A DNA stretch of 64,000 bases from Paenibacillus massiliensis 2301065 = DSM 16942 (GTDB lineage: Bacteria; Bacillota; Bacilli; Paenibacillales; Paenibacillaceae), in assembly GCF_000377505.1 (NCBI RefSeq), contig NZ_KB898193.1, positions 124,001-188,000 on the forward strand. The letters are read 5' to 3'. This document shows, piece by piece, positions 8,963 through 17,822 of this stretch. Under the pieces are notes generated by a model. It saw only the letters and a list, made by a program, of their open reading frames with translations. It was not told where the DNA came from and ran no database searches. The position numbers and the translations under genes were made by a program. Each line of letters opens with the position of its first letter. The first letter of the stretch is position 1.

Positions 8963-9796
8963 ATGAAGTCTGGATCTGGCGGTCTTTATGGCTCCGCTAC
9001 ATTACTGATCCAACAGCTGATTGAATTCGAAGAGGAGCTGGAGGAGCAACGACATTCACTGGAGTTCGATCTGGGCTTGATTATGGAGCGTGAGCGTGGC
9101 ATGCGTGACATGTCTACGCCACCTGATGTTATTCCTTTCGCACGTGCGGGGGTGGATGGCATTCATTATGGCTTCTGCACGGATTTCGGAGCAATCAAGG
9201 ACATAGGGACGGCCCCGATCGTAAGCGTATCCCCTATTCATCGCAACGGGGTATGGCTGGTCGCGCGCAATATGCAGGATTTCCTTAGTGTCGTATATAC
9301 AGATAGTCGGCCTTTAACGAATTATTATCCGCATGCTGAGGACTATGTACGTCATACCCGTGAGCATGCGGCAGGAGTATGGGATGATCGAAAGTTGCTC
9401 GTACGTGAGCTATTTCGGGAACGCTTTGCGATCACCCCTATTCAGGATATGGAAGCCTATATCTCGGAGCTGCACAAAAGTCGCCTTGAGCAGATTGTCG
9501 TTGCTACGGTGAACAACCTTGGTATTGCTGCGCTGTCACCTGGCAGCACCATGCATCGTGTACTGGAAATCAACGAGCAATTCAGTTGGGAGCACGAGCA
9601 AGCCCAGGTACTGGAGCTATTTACAGAGGGAAGTCTTGAGGCGAGATTGGCATTCATTCGGGATGCGCAATTCTATCATTTGTTCAGAGACGCCCGTGTG
9701 CGTTGCTTCGTCGCTGAACAGCTCCGGCTTATGGGACTTGCAGAGGCAGCAGAGCACCTCCATGAATCATATTATTCCGTCCTACTTGAGCCCTGA
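8963..9796 (+). CDS. Unknown cytoplasmic protein, possibly SUKH-like
   Basis: 277 residues behind a strong AAGGAGG site. No signal peptide or membrane segment. Residues ~50-110 (PPDVIPFARAGVDGIHYGF, then APIVSVSPIHRNGVWLVARNMQDFL) resemble the SMI1/KNR4 (SUKH) pattern, in which proteins often act as immunity or scaffold factors; the likeness is by eye and weak. No toxin gene is adjacent. It lies between divergent and convergent neighbours, so it is probably monocistronic. Function not assigned. Confidence 0.6.
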   Translation: MKSGSGGLYGSATLLIQQLIEFEEELEEQRHSLEFDLGLIMERERGMRDMSTPPDVIPFARAGVDGIHYGFCTDFGAIKDIGTAPIVSVSPIHRNGVWLVARNMQDFLSVVYTDSRPLTNYYPHAEDYVRHTREHAAGVWDDRKLLVRELFRERFAITPIQDMEAYISELHKSRLEQIVVATVNNLGIAALSPGSTMHRVLEINEQFSWEHEQAQVLELFTEGSLEARLAFIRDAQFYHLFRDARVRCFVAEQLRLMGLAEAAEHLHESYYSVLLEP

Positions 9797-9832
9797 ACAC
9801 CGGAAAGTTGCTTCCCTGCCCTTGAGCGTAAC

Positions 9833-11248
9833 TCACTTGAGGAGCCGCTTGATCAGCTTCAGCTTTCCCGCGTAGGGTGGATATAGAAATGGCAGATTAA
9901 GCCGGGTGCTACGGGTCAGCACGCTTTTGTGATGCGAGAACGTATCGAAGCTATACCGCCCGTGATAGGAGCCGATACCTGAATGACCCACGCCTCCAAA
10001 GGGCAGCCGTGGATTAGCAACATGAGTTATCGTATCATTGATGCAGCCTCCACCGAAGGAGACCTCGCTCATCACTTTGTCCTGCAGCTGCTTGTTCGCT
10101 GTGAACAGGTATAATGCAAGTGGCTTGGGACGCTCACGAATGAAGCTTAGTGCCTCATCAATGGAACGATAAGTCATAATCGGTAGCAAAGGGCCGAAGA
10201 GCTCATCCTCCATACTGGCAGCCTGACCGTCGTCCGCATTAATTAGCGTAGGTGCAATGAAGCGGTCTGCCTCATCGCTCATACCTCCGTGAATAATTCG
10301 GCTGCGATCCTTCTCCAGAATCGCATGGAGTCGGTGGAAGTGGCCCTGATTCACAATTCGCCCATAATCAAGATTATGACGGATATCCTGTCCGAAGAAG
10401 CTTTCTATAGTCATGATCATCTTATCTATTAAAGCATGACGAACCTGCTCATGGACGAGCAAATAATCCGGTGCAATGCACGTCTGTCCCGTATTCAGCA
10501 GCTTGCCCCATATAATTCGCTGTGCTGCCACCTCCAGATCTGCTTCGCGATCGACAATGACAGGGCTCTTACCGCCCAGCTCCAGTGTTACCGGAATGAG
10601 ATGATCAGCGGCAGCCTTCATGACAATTTTGCCGACAGGGACGCTACCTGTGAAGAATATATAATCAAATCGTGCATGAATCAGGGCGGTCGTGGTCTCC
10701 TTCGCACCCTCTACCACCTGTACATATTCAGGCTCGAATACAGAGCCGATAATCTCGCGGATGACAGCCGATACGTGGGGGGTGTGCTCGGAGGCCTTCA
10801 ATACGGCGGTATTGCCCGCAGCGATCGCCCCCGTCAACGGCTCAATCAGCAGCTGTACTGGATAGTTGAATGGCCCGATAATGAGCACGACACCATAAGG
10901 CTCGGAAATGACCTGGCTGGATGCTCCGATCAGCTGATACGGTGTTCTGGCCTTTTTGGGTTTTGCCCAGCTTTTCAAGTGTCTTACGGTATGCGAGATA
11001 CTATCCAGCACGAAGCCAATCTCCGTCGTATAAGATTCGAATTCACTCTTGCCCAGATCCTCGTACAACGCCTCAACTAGTCGGGGTTCATATTCCTTGA
11101 TAGCCCTCTTCAGCCGCTGCAGGCGCTCAATTCTCGCAGTGACTGACCGCGTCGCTCCTGTTTCAAAGAATGACTTTTGCTGCTGTAGCAGCTCCTCTAC
11201 CTGCGCACTGCTCCACTCCTGCTGTACATGTATGCTATCCTCGCTCAT
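9833..11248 (-). CDS. Class 3 aldehyde dehydrogenase (YwdH/fatty-aldehyde type)
   Basis: NAD(P)-dependent oxidation of aldehydes to acids. 471 residues, a usual length for the class 3 branch. Seen: IIGPFNYPVQLLIEPL, FFTGSVPVGKIVMKAA for the cofactor, VTLELGGKSPVIVD with the general-base Glu, and NTGQTCIAPDYLL with the catalytic Cys. The C-terminal basic and hydrophobic tail (LPFLYPPYAGKLKLIKRLLK) resembles membrane-associating tails in fatty-aldehyde enzymes. AGGAGGG precedes the ATG. It lies 78 bases downstream of an ArsR-family gene on the same strand, probably one operon. Confidence 0.93.
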   Translation of the reverse strand: MSEDSIHVQQEWSSAQVEELLQQQKSFFETGATRSVTARIERLQRLKRAIKEYEPRLVEALYEDLGKSEFESYTTEIGFVLDSISHTVRHLKSWAKPKKARTPYQLIGASSQVISEPYGVVLIIGPFNYPVQLLIEPLTGAIAAGNTAVLKASEHTPHVSAVIREIIGSVFEPEYVQVVEGAKETTTALIHARFDYIFFTGSVPVGKIVMKAAADHLIPVTLELGGKSPVIVDREADLEVAAQRIIWGKLLNTGQTCIAPDYLLVHEQVRHALIDKMIMTIESFFGQDIRHNLDYGRIVNQGHFHRLHAILEKDRSRIIHGGMSDEADRFIAPTLINADDGQAASMEDELFGPLLPIMTYRSIDEALSFIRERPKPLALYLFTANKQLQDKVMSEVSFGGGCINDTITHVANPRLPFGGVGHSGIGSYHGRYSFDTFSHHKSVLTRSTRLNLPFLYPPYAGKLKLIKRLLK

Positions 11249-11326
11249 CTGCTTTTCCCTCCTTGTGTAGTGCTATTTCTTCTTGCCACGTGTGCCTTTC
11301 TCACGCTCTTGCTATCAGAGCAGAGA

Positions 11327-11629
11327 TTATAGACAATCTTCCTCCAGCGCAGCTACAAGCTCCTTCAGCCGCTGTACCGATGCTCCCAAGGAAGCTGCAT
11401 AGTAACGCTGGGTTCCTTTTTGCTCCACCGTAATTAGCCCCTTCTCCAGCAGCAGCTTGAGGTGATGTGATACGGCTGGCCTGGATAACTCCACATGCTC
11501 CGTGATTTCATTGACGCTTAATGCACCTCGTTCATTCAGAACGAGCAGTATTCCTTGTCGATGGGGATCACTCAATACCTGAAAGAGTGGAATGCACGAT
11601 TGAAAAATCGCCAGTGCTCGTTGTCCCAT
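11327..11629 (-). CDS. ArsR-family transcriptional regulator
   Basis: About 100 residues, one winged-helix domain: LFQVLSDPHRQGILLVL, then NEITEHVELSRPAVSHHLKLLLEKGLITVEQKG (recognition helix SRPAVSHHL). No Cys metal site of the CxC type is present, so a non-metal ligand is likely, perhaps an aldehyde or lipid given the downstream dehydrogenase. The start at 11629 is preferred for its GTGAGGAT site; an alternative lies 13 codons upstream. A perfect palindrome 70 bases upstream is a likely self-operator. Confidence 0.88.
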   Translation of the reverse strand: MGQRALAIFQSCIPLFQVLSDPHRQGILLVLNERGALSVNEITEHVELSRPAVSHHLKLLLEKGLITVEQKGTQRYYAASLGASVQRLKELVAALEEDCL

Positions 11630-11696
11630 AGCTATCCTCACTTTTCTATATAAAAATTTTCCGAACATAGGATCATTCGTCAGATAATTCGTTCAA

Positions 11697-11716
11697 ATGT
11701 TTAAACCTTTAAACGT
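11697..11716. promoter_or_regulatory. Palindromic operator for the ArsR-ALDH operon
   Basis: GTTTAAA-CC-TTTAAAC at 11699-11714 is a perfect 7-2-7 inverted repeat about 70 bases before the ArsR start. Size and TTTAAA half-sites fit the dyads bound by ArsR-family repressors, which commonly autoregulate. The link is inferred. Confidence 0.6.
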
Positions 11717-11876
11717 TATACACATCATACTCCAACCCAATCGTCAAAATCAACCCTCCGTTACGTTACATTCACATCCTCTTTCACTTCATGTTACAAT
11801 GAGTGTCATATGGCTGTGCAGCTCGTTAGAGGCCTAATCCTGCTGCCTGTCCCAAGCTCAACAGATCGAAAGAGAG

Positions 11877-12656
11877 ATGGTTATGAACAGCGAAGCCTAT
11901 TCCAGATATCACATTATAGAAGTCTGCCTGCTCGCAGCCAAGGTCATGCTACAAAGTGGAGCCGAGACCTATCGGGTAGAGGACACCATGAGCCGTATTG
12001 CAGCTGCATACGGTATTTATCATTCACATAGCTATGTAACGCCTACCGGTATTATTTTCTCGACGGACGGCACTGAGCCAGCCAAGCTGATTCGCATCAT
12101 GGAACGGACTACGGATTTGCACAAGGTTGCCGAGGTAAATGATATTTCGCGTCGTATTAGCGCAGGAGAGCTGTCACCAGAAGAAGCCATGAAGCTGCTC
12201 AAGGATGTCGAGGATGAACCGCTAGCCTACACTATGAAGGTCCAATTAGCTGCTGCTGCTCTGGCAAGTGGGTGCTTCATGATCATGTTCAAGGGGACCT
12301 GGATCGACTTTCCAGCGGCTTTCATTTGTGGAGGGGTGGGATTTGCTGCGGTGCAGTATTTCCAGCGGCTGGTGCAGGTCAAATTTTTCGCCGAATTCAC
12401 CGCGTCGTTCCTGATTGCATTATGCGCTTATTTGTTCGTGCTTGGCGGGATGGGACAGCATATTGATAAGATCATCATTGGCTCGGTTATGCCACTCGTT
12501 CCCGGTCTGTTGATTACGAATGCGATTCGAGATCTGATGGCAGGTCATCTGGTCTCGGGACTGTCGAAGGGAGCCGATGCTTTCCTGACCTCCTTCGCGA
12601 TTGGAGCCGGCGTAGCGCTTGTCTTCTCGATTTGGAAGAACGGGGTGATCTTCTGA
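11877..12656 (+). CDS. Threonine/serine exporter family, ThrE N-terminal half (YjjP-like)
   Basis: 259 residues. A soluble N-terminal domain with the family motif (MLQSGAETYRVEDTMSRIAAAYG) is followed by five or so membrane segments from about residue 120 (LAAAALASGCFMIMF, AAFICGGVGFAAV, FLIALCAYLFVLGG, MPLVPGLLITNAIRDL). It corresponds to the YjjP half of split ThrE carriers; the YjjB half follows with a TGATG overlap. Known members export threonine, serine or, for YjjPB, succinate, so the substrate is open. Start weakly supported (AAAGAGAG); an ATG two codons on is possible. Confidence 0.88.
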   Translation: MVMNSEAYSRYHIIEVCLLAAKVMLQSGAETYRVEDTMSRIAAAYGIYHSHSYVTPTGIIFSTDGTEPAKLIRIMERTTDLHKVAEVNDISRRISAGELSPEEAMKLLKDVEDEPLAYTMKVQLAAAALASGCFMIMFKGTWIDFPAAFICGGVGFAAVQYFQRLVQVKFFAEFTASFLIALCAYLFVLGGMGQHIDKIIIGSVMPLVPGLLITNAIRDLMAGHLVSGLSKGADAFLTSFAIGAGVALVFSIWKNGVIF

Positions 12657-13105
12657 TGGTAGCTCAGCTCATTACAAGCTTCATCGCCTCTGCTGCCTTT
12701 GGGATTCTCTTTCATGCCCCTCGCCGTTCCCTACTGCTATGTGGACTCGTTGGTATGGTGGGCTGGATCGTCTACGATCTAAGTGTGGGCAACTGGGATT
12801 CCGTGCCGGCGACCTTCGCAGCCACCTTTGTCATTGGTGTCGTGAGTCAGTTCTTCGCCAGGCTGTACCGTATGCCCGTGATTGTGTTCAGTGTCGCAGG
12901 AATGATTCCGCTCGTGCCTGGGGGAATTGCTTATGATGCCATGCGGCATTTTGTGCAAAATGACTACAGTGCCGCTACGGAGCTTGCTGCGCAGGCTCTC
13001 ATGATCTCTGGCTCCATTGCGGTCGGGCTGGTGCTGTCGGAGGTATTTAACCAGATGCTGCGGCGGCGCTCTTTCAAGCTTCCACGAGAACAAGGGAAGA
13101 ATTGA
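12656..13105 (+). CDS. Threonine/serine exporter family, ThrE C-terminal half (YjjB-like)
   Basis: 149 residues, four to five membrane helices (MVAQLITSFIASAAFGILFHAP, CGLVGMVGWIVYDL, VFSVAGMIPLVPGGIAYDAM). The conserved PLVPG motif is repeated in both halves of the carrier. The ATG overlaps the stop of the upstream gene (TGATG), so the two subunits are translationally coupled and almost certainly form one transporter. Confidence 0.88.
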   Translation: MVAQLITSFIASAAFGILFHAPRRSLLLCGLVGMVGWIVYDLSVGNWDSVPATFAATFVIGVVSQFFARLYRMPVIVFSVAGMIPLVPGGIAYDAMRHFVQNDYSAATELAAQALMISGSIAVGLVLSEVFNQMLRRRSFKLPREQGKN

Positions 13106-13178
13106 GACAACATCACAGCTATGAAGGCTGAGGATATGTAACATGAAGCTGTAGGTGGGGCGGCTAGTACCTTAGGCC

Positions 13179-13275
13179 ATCAAATGTGAGTATAGAGTCG
13201 CTCCAAGCGGAGAGCCCTGTCGACCATTGTTAAGCTTGCTACTTACAAGTGCGCTAACTATATGGAAAAGTATCC
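13179..13275 (+). repeat. Dispersed repeat copy 1
   Basis: The 62 bases at 13179-13240 match copies at 26040-26101 and 33825-33885, sharing blocks ATCAAAT, CAAGCGG, GAGCCCTGTCGA and TTAAGCTTGCT. Likeness to copy 2 continues more weakly to about 13275 (ATGGAAAAG). It sits 70 bases after the exporter genes. Confidence 0.8.
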
Positions 13276-13278
13276 TTC

Positions 13279-13321
13279 TTAGCCCACAGTCTGTATATCC
13301 ATAATCCAGACTGTGGGCTAA
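13279..13321. terminator. Hairpin terminator between convergent genes
   Basis: Perfect 15-bp stem TTAGCCCACAGTCTG (13279-13293) / CAGACTGTGGGCTAA (13307-13321). The T tract is poor, but the position between the convergent exporter and acetyltransferase genes supports termination. Confidence 0.8.
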
Positions 13322-13335
13322 GCTGTCTGCTGTGC

Positions 13336-13839
13336 CTACTCCACTCGCCTGCCTACAATCACCAAGTCGCGTTCAATACCATCCAGTACCGCTATACGCG
13401 GATAATGCCCCCATTGTTCAAAGCCAAATTTCTTCAGAAGTGCCAGACTCGGCTCATTATGGCCAAATACGAAGCCTAGCAGTGTGTTCACACCCAACTG
13501 TGGACACGCCTGCAGAACATGCTTGACCAGGCGGCTACCCGCTCCAATCCCTCTTGCTTCCTCATGAACGTAAATGCTTAGTTCCGCTGTCCCTTTATAG
13601 GCAGGCCTTCCATAGAAGGACTGAAGGCTGGCCCAGCCCATCATGCGTCCATGCTGGCGCAGTACCCATAGCGGTCGCTCATCGCGCTTATGCTCCTCGA
13701 ACCACGGAATTCGACTCTCTACCGTTATAGGCTCCAGATCAGCCGTTGCCATTCTGCCCGGAATCGTAGCATTGTAGATATCTACAATAGCCGGAAGGTC
13801 CTCACGCTCCGCATATTCAATCACAAAATCCTGTTCCAT
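13336..13839 (-). CDS. GNAT N-acetyltransferase, phosphinothricin-acetyltransferase-like
   Basis: 167 residues. Acetyl-CoA-binding motif ARGIGAGSRLVKHVL and the family's FVFGHNEPSLALLKKFGFEQWGHYPRIAVLDG C-terminal region (shown here in part by pattern) resemble the Pat/YwnH group, which acetylates phosphinothricin or methionine sulfoximine and related amino acids. A conserved ...IYNATIPGRMATAD start is typical. ATG at 13839 chosen for its GGAGGCG site. Single gene. Confidence 0.85.
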   Translation of the reverse strand: MEQDFVIEYAEREDLPAIVDIYNATIPGRMATADLEPITVESRIPWFEEHKRDERPLWVLRQHGRMMGWASLQSFYGRPAYKGTAELSIYVHEEARGIGAGSRLVKHVLQACPQLGVNTLLGFVFGHNEPSLALLKKFGFEQWGHYPRIAVLDGIERDLVIVGRRVE

Positions 13840-14023
13840 CTTTGCGCCTCCACTCTGCACATTTCATACGTATGAGTTATATCAGTTACCTATAAATCTG
13901 GATTGCTATATTGTACAGGAACACGGTACAAGCGTCACCTGTCTATCTTGTCTAGCCTATCCGACTTGTTCATACTGTTAATGTGTTGTATTCCTATACC
14001 GAGCATTCCATAAGCCTTCTACT

Positions 14024-14101
14024 ACTTCGTTCACATACGACTTCGTTCACATATTAGTTCGCTCATCCTTTTTGCATCCTGCATTCGCGCTACTTTATAA
14101 T
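14024..14101 (+). promoter_or_regulatory. Promoter with three tandem 16-bp repeats
   Basis: ACTTCGTTCACATA occurs at 14024-14037 and again at 14040-14053, and a degraded third unit (AGTTCGCTCA) starts at 14056, so the period is exactly 16. They end just upstream of TTGCAT (14072-14077), which is 18 bases from TATAAT (14096-14101). This looks like an activator or repressor array for the hydrolase gene at 14160. The rest of 13840-14159 shows nothing else. Confidence 0.5.
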
Positions 14102-14159
14102 ACAATTAACTAGGATTTGTATAGCTTGTCGCTTAAAAACAGATAAGGAGGTATGATTC

Positions 14160-14891
14160 ATGCCTATCAGCTCACATGTAACTGTACTTAACGTTCCTAT
14201 GGAATCAACCTTTGGACCTTCGGTTATTCATCCTGTCCTGCTGAAGGATCAAGATGGTCTGACTCTGGTCGATACCGGCATGATCACCCAATGGGACCGC
14301 ATAAAGGATGCCATTGCCGAGCAAGGCGAGGACTACAGGCAGATCAAGCGAGTGATCCTGACCCATCAGGATATTGATCATATCGGCAATGTACACAGCC
14401 TGTTGGACGAGCTCCCGGATACAGCATTATTGGCTCATGAAGACGAGATCCCTTATTTGACAGGCGATAAGCCTTTTATAAAAATGACCCCGGAACGTAT
14501 CTCGCAGCTCCAAGGGATGATGCGGCAGGATGCGGACGCCCTTCTGGCTCGCTTACCGGATCTGCGATTCGTCAAGCTGCTCCAAGACGGTGATGTCCTT
14601 CCTTATGGGGGAGGCATCCAGATCCTTCATACCCCAGGACATACGCCTGGTCATATCAGTATCTATGTTCCTCGTGAAGGGCTGCTACTCGCTGCCGACG
14701 AGCTACGGGTGGTGGATGGAGAGCTTGTCGGCCCGATGGAGGTAGCCACACCGGATATGAAGCAGGCTATTCTAAGCCTTGATAAGCTTCTGGAGCTGGA
14801 GATCCGGCAGATTTTGTGTTACCACGGCGGACTTTACTCCGATGATGATACCGCTAACACACTTCGCTCATTACGGGAGTCACTACGATAA
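14160..14891 (+). CDS. Metallo-beta-lactamase-fold hydrolase
   Basis: 243 residues, cytoplasmic. The metal-binding motif is ILTHQDIDHIGN (a THxxxDH variant); the second His region is HTPGHTPGHISIY and the bridging Asp lies in LLLAADEL; a late His (CYHGG) completes the site. This resembles the YqjP/lactonase-like MBL group; the substrate is unknown. Strong AAGGAGG site. It has its own promoter with a tandem repeat array and a terminator, so it is a single-gene unit. Confidence 0.85.
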   Translation: MPISSHVTVLNVPMESTFGPSVIHPVLLKDQDGLTLVDTGMITQWDRIKDAIAEQGEDYRQIKRVILTHQDIDHIGNVHSLLDELPDTALLAHEDEIPYLTGDKPFIKMTPERISQLQGMMRQDADALLARLPDLRFVKLLQDGDVLPYGGGIQILHTPGHTPGHISIYVPREGLLLAADELRVVDGELVGPMEVATPDMKQAILSLDKLLELEIRQILCYHGGLYSDDDTANTLRSLRESLR

Positions 14892-14982
14892 CCTTCCTTG
14901 AGAGTAGCCAAAGCTGCATATCCCAAGCCTATTGCAATGAGAGGACATAAAGGAAGTGCAAGCATCGGACCTGCCAACTACC

Positions 14983-15041
14983 AAAAAGCTGTGCACCAGA
15001 CATAAGGGATAATCCCATATGACTGGTACACAGCTTCTTTT
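14983..15041. terminator. Terminator after MBL hydrolase
   Basis: AAGCTGTGCACCAG (14986-14999) / CTGGTACACAGCTT (15023-15036), one mismatch, with A and T tracts on either side, so it can work for both convergent genes. Confidence 0.85.
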
Positions 15042-15178
15042 GTTGACTGATAACAGACAGCCAAACACGTTCGAACTGGATCAATAAGCGGTGAGTACGA
15101 CCCTTTCCCTGCAGGACCTGAGGGTGAATATCCATCATGTGAACGAGTGCCTTGCTCCCCAGCTGGACGAACTATCTT

Positions 15179-16390
15179 CTAATTCCGTGGGACCAGGGCC
15201 AGCAGACGATCATCCTGGTCTGTAGGACTTCCACGGCCATCACGGTTGTTTGTCCAAATATAGATAGTACCGTCCTTACCCTCCATGACTCCGCGAATCC
15301 GGCCCCATTCCCCCTCAAAGCGCAGCTCTGCAGAAGGACTTGTACCAGCATCCGCTAACGTACTCCCTTCTTCCTGAGGTTCAATCAGGAGCAACCCTTC
15401 TCCTCGCAGACCTGCTACGACTAACTTGCCCTGCCAAGGTCCAGCTTGTATTAGCTCCATGCCCGAAGGCGCCCAGGTATCTTGGCCACTGTGAAGCAGT
15501 GGTGTACGAAGCTCCTCGCTACTCTCGTCACTGGCAGCCTCGTCTCCCTGGATTAGCGGCCATCCATAGTTGGCACCTGCTTCAATGACATTAATCTCAT
15601 CATGGGCGGAGGCTCCATGCTCCGAGCTGTACAGCTGTCCAGACGTCAGGTCCCACGCCAGACCTTGGGGGTTGCGGTGACCCCAGCTATAGACTGGGGA
15701 ATTCGCAACAGGATTGTCTTCAGGGATGGTGCCATCGAGCTTGATGCGAAGAATTTTACCTGCCAGACTCTCACGATCCTGAGCAAGCATAGCATCAGAC
15801 TTGTCACCTGTCGTGACGTACAGCGTACCGTCTGGGCCGATCCGTAGTCGTCCACCATTGTGATTCGAGCTGCCAGGAATTTGATCTAGCAGCACTTTAT
15901 CAATGGTGGCCTGATCCTCCTTGATATGAAGCCGCAACACCCGATTGAGTGTCTCCCCATTCTCCTCATAGGTATGATACACATATGCATAGCCATTAGT
16001 CATGAACTCCGGGTCCAGTGCGAGGCCTAACAATCCACCTTCTCCGCGACTAAGAAATGGCGCCGGCACCTCCAGAAGTGGTTCATTCCTCACCGAACCA
16101 TTCTCCAGCACTCGCAAGACACCCGGACGCTCCGTGAAGTACATTTTGCCATCCTCAGCCTGCACGAATTCCCAGGGTACATTCAGTCCCTCGGCAATAA
16201 GCCTGATTTCAAAATCATGTCCAGGAACGCCTGCTTCAATATTAGCTTCTTGTCCTTGAGCCTGCTCCTGTTGTGGTGCTCCTGACTGGAGCGGCGGTGC
16301 GGCTGGAGTATCGGCTGCTCCTGAAGAACAGCCCATCGCGAATAGCAACACAGAGCCACTGATCATGGCAGATAATCTCATATTAGACAC
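15179..16390 (-). CDS. PQQ-type sugar dehydrogenase lipoprotein (GdhB/YliI-like)
   Basis: 403 residues. Signal peptide with lipobox FAMGC, so probably anchored outside the membrane. The mature part is a six-bladed propeller of the glucose/sorbosone dehydrogenase family: GLNVPWEFV, GGLLGLALDPEF, NHNGGRLRIGPDGTLYVTTGD, WGHRNPQGLAWD, EHGASAHDEINVIE. Family members oxidise aldoses, often with PQQ, though many Gram-positive homologues may not bind it. The start is read as GTG at 16390 behind GGGGGC; an ATG three codons later is possible. Divergent from the peptidase gene. Confidence 0.86.
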   Translation of the reverse strand: MSNMRLSAMISGSVLLFAMGCSSGAADTPAAPPLQSGAPQQEQAQGQEANIEAGVPGHDFEIRLIAEGLNVPWEFVQAEDGKMYFTERPGVLRVLENGSVRNEPLLEVPAPFLSRGEGGLLGLALDPEFMTNGYAYVYHTYEENGETLNRVLRLHIKEDQATIDKVLLDQIPGSSNHNGGRLRIGPDGTLYVTTGDKSDAMLAQDRESLAGKILRIKLDGTIPEDNPVANSPVYSWGHRNPQGLAWDLTSGQLYSSEHGASAHDEINVIEAGANYGWPLIQGDEAASDESSEELRTPLLHSGQDTWAPSGMELIQAGPWQGKLVVAGLRGEGLLLIEPQEEGSTLADAGTSPSAELRFEGEWGRIRGVMEGKDGTIYIWTNNRDGRGSPTDQDDRLLALVPRN

Positions 16391-16634
16391 GTTGGTTGTA
16401 GCCCCCTTTTGAACCTCATCAGCTTGTACAGGTTAAACACAGAATAAGCACAGATCACACAGCTTACATCGAGCATTACCCCGACTGCTCTGGCTCTAAA
16501 CGTTCATTCATAGCATTATGTTCAGGCGCAGGATGCAGATGATCTCTGCTTGAATTATAATATAGAGCATGTAAGTTCAGCAGCCTACAACAATTATGCG
16601 TCAACTCTAGGCTGCAGGAAAGGGATGAATAGAA

Positions 16635-17723
16635 GTGAATAATAACAAGCTGGACAACCTTCACGCCCAGATGGTAGAGCATGGATGGCAAGGCATCCTG
16701 ATTACCGATCCGAAGCACGTATACTATCTGACTGGCTTCGCCAGTGAACCCCATGAGAGATTTCTTGGATTGCTCCTGCTGCAAGGAGAGGAGCCTGCAC
16801 TTATCGTTCCTGCACTGGATGAAGAGGCCGCAAGACAAGCTTCAAGCGTGTCCCGAATTCTGAGTCACACAGATACTAGTGATCCATACGTACTGCTGCA
16901 GCAATTGACCGGCACAGCGATGGAGACGCTCGCGATCGAGAAGGAGCATGTCTCTGTCTCCCGCTTTGAGCTCATGAGACAAGCCATTGGAGCGAAGCAA
17001 TATGCTGACGTGGGTCCAGTTCTGCGTGATATGCGGGTACGCAAATCGCCTGAGGAAATCCAGCGGCTGAAGCATGCTATCCAGCTTGTAGAGGATGTCC
17101 TTCGTCATGGACTGACCCATGTGAAGGAAGGTGTTACAGAGGTTGAACTCGTAGCTGAGCTGGAATACCACATGAAGAAGATCGGTGCTGACGGCCCCTC
17201 CTTCGATACCATGGTTTTGTTCGGCACCAACACAGGACTGCCCCATGGTGTACCGGGAACCCGCAAGCTACAGCACGGTGATCTGCTCATGTTCGATCTT
17301 GGTGTCTACGCGAACGGCTATGCATCAGACATTACACGGACCTTCGCCTTCGGACATATCGCGCCAGAGGCAGAAGCCGTCTATAATGCAGTGCTACAGG
17401 CCAATCTCGCAGGTATTCAGGCCGCTCGGCCAGGTGTAACCTGTGCATCGGTTGACCAAGCAGCTCGCTCCGTCATTGAGAGCGCAGGGTATGGCTCTGC
17501 CTTTAACCACCGCCTCGGTCATGGTCTCGGCATGGGCATTCATGAATACCCGTCCGTCCACGGAGCGAATACAGATCTATTGCTGGAAGGCATGGTGTTC
17601 ACGGTAGAGCCCGGCATTTACATACCTCAGCTTGGCGGCGTAAGAATAGAGGATGACGTATACGTCACGGCATCTGGCGTTGAGGTGCTAACCTCCTTCC
17701 CTAAGGAACTGACTGTACTGTAA
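16635..17723 (+). CDS. Xaa-Pro peptidase (M24B)
   Basis: 362 residues. N-terminal creatinase-like domain, then the pita-bread catalytic domain with metal ligands: Asp in MFDLGVYANGYASDITRTF (two Asp), His in HRLGHGLGMGIHEYPS, Glu in TVEPGIYIP and Glu in GVRIEDDV. Cleaves Xaa-Pro dipeptides or N-terminal residues before proline in the cytoplasm (PepQ/YqhT/YkvY group). GTG start behind AAAGGG at a long spacing; the start is uncertain by a few codons. Followed by a GC-rich terminator. Confidence 0.92.
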   Translation: MNNNKLDNLHAQMVEHGWQGILITDPKHVYYLTGFASEPHERFLGLLLLQGEEPALIVPALDEEAARQASSVSRILSHTDTSDPYVLLQQLTGTAMETLAIEKEHVSVSRFELMRQAIGAKQYADVGPVLRDMRVRKSPEEIQRLKHAIQLVEDVLRHGLTHVKEGVTEVELVAELEYHMKKIGADGPSFDTMVLFGTNTGLPHGVPGTRKLQHGDLLMFDLGVYANGYASDITRTFAFGHIAPEAEAVYNAVLQANLAGIQAARPGVTCASVDQAARSVIESAGYGSAFNHRLGHGLGMGIHEYPSVHGANTDLLLEGMVFTVEPGIYIPQLGGVRIEDDVYVTASGVEVLTSFPKELTVL

Positions 17724-17731
17724 CACCAACA

Positions 17732-17790
17732 AGCCCGCGCAGGCTGACCTCGGCTCACAATGCCTGTGTCACCCGCGCGGGCTCGTTTTC
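17732..17790. terminator. Terminator after Xaa-Pro peptidase
   Basis: AGCCCGCGC (17732-17740) / GCGCGGGCT (17775-17783) with nested CAGGC/GCCTG, followed by CGTTTTCATTTT. Lies between convergent genes. Confidence 0.85.
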
Positions 17791-17822
17791 ATTTTCAGCT
17801 ATACCAGCCATTCAGGCTAGAT

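Noticed and set aside
10436..11080. 214-codon plus-strand frame inside the aldehyde dehydrogenase
   Set aside because: Shadow of the ALDH gene; no ribosome site or protein likeness.
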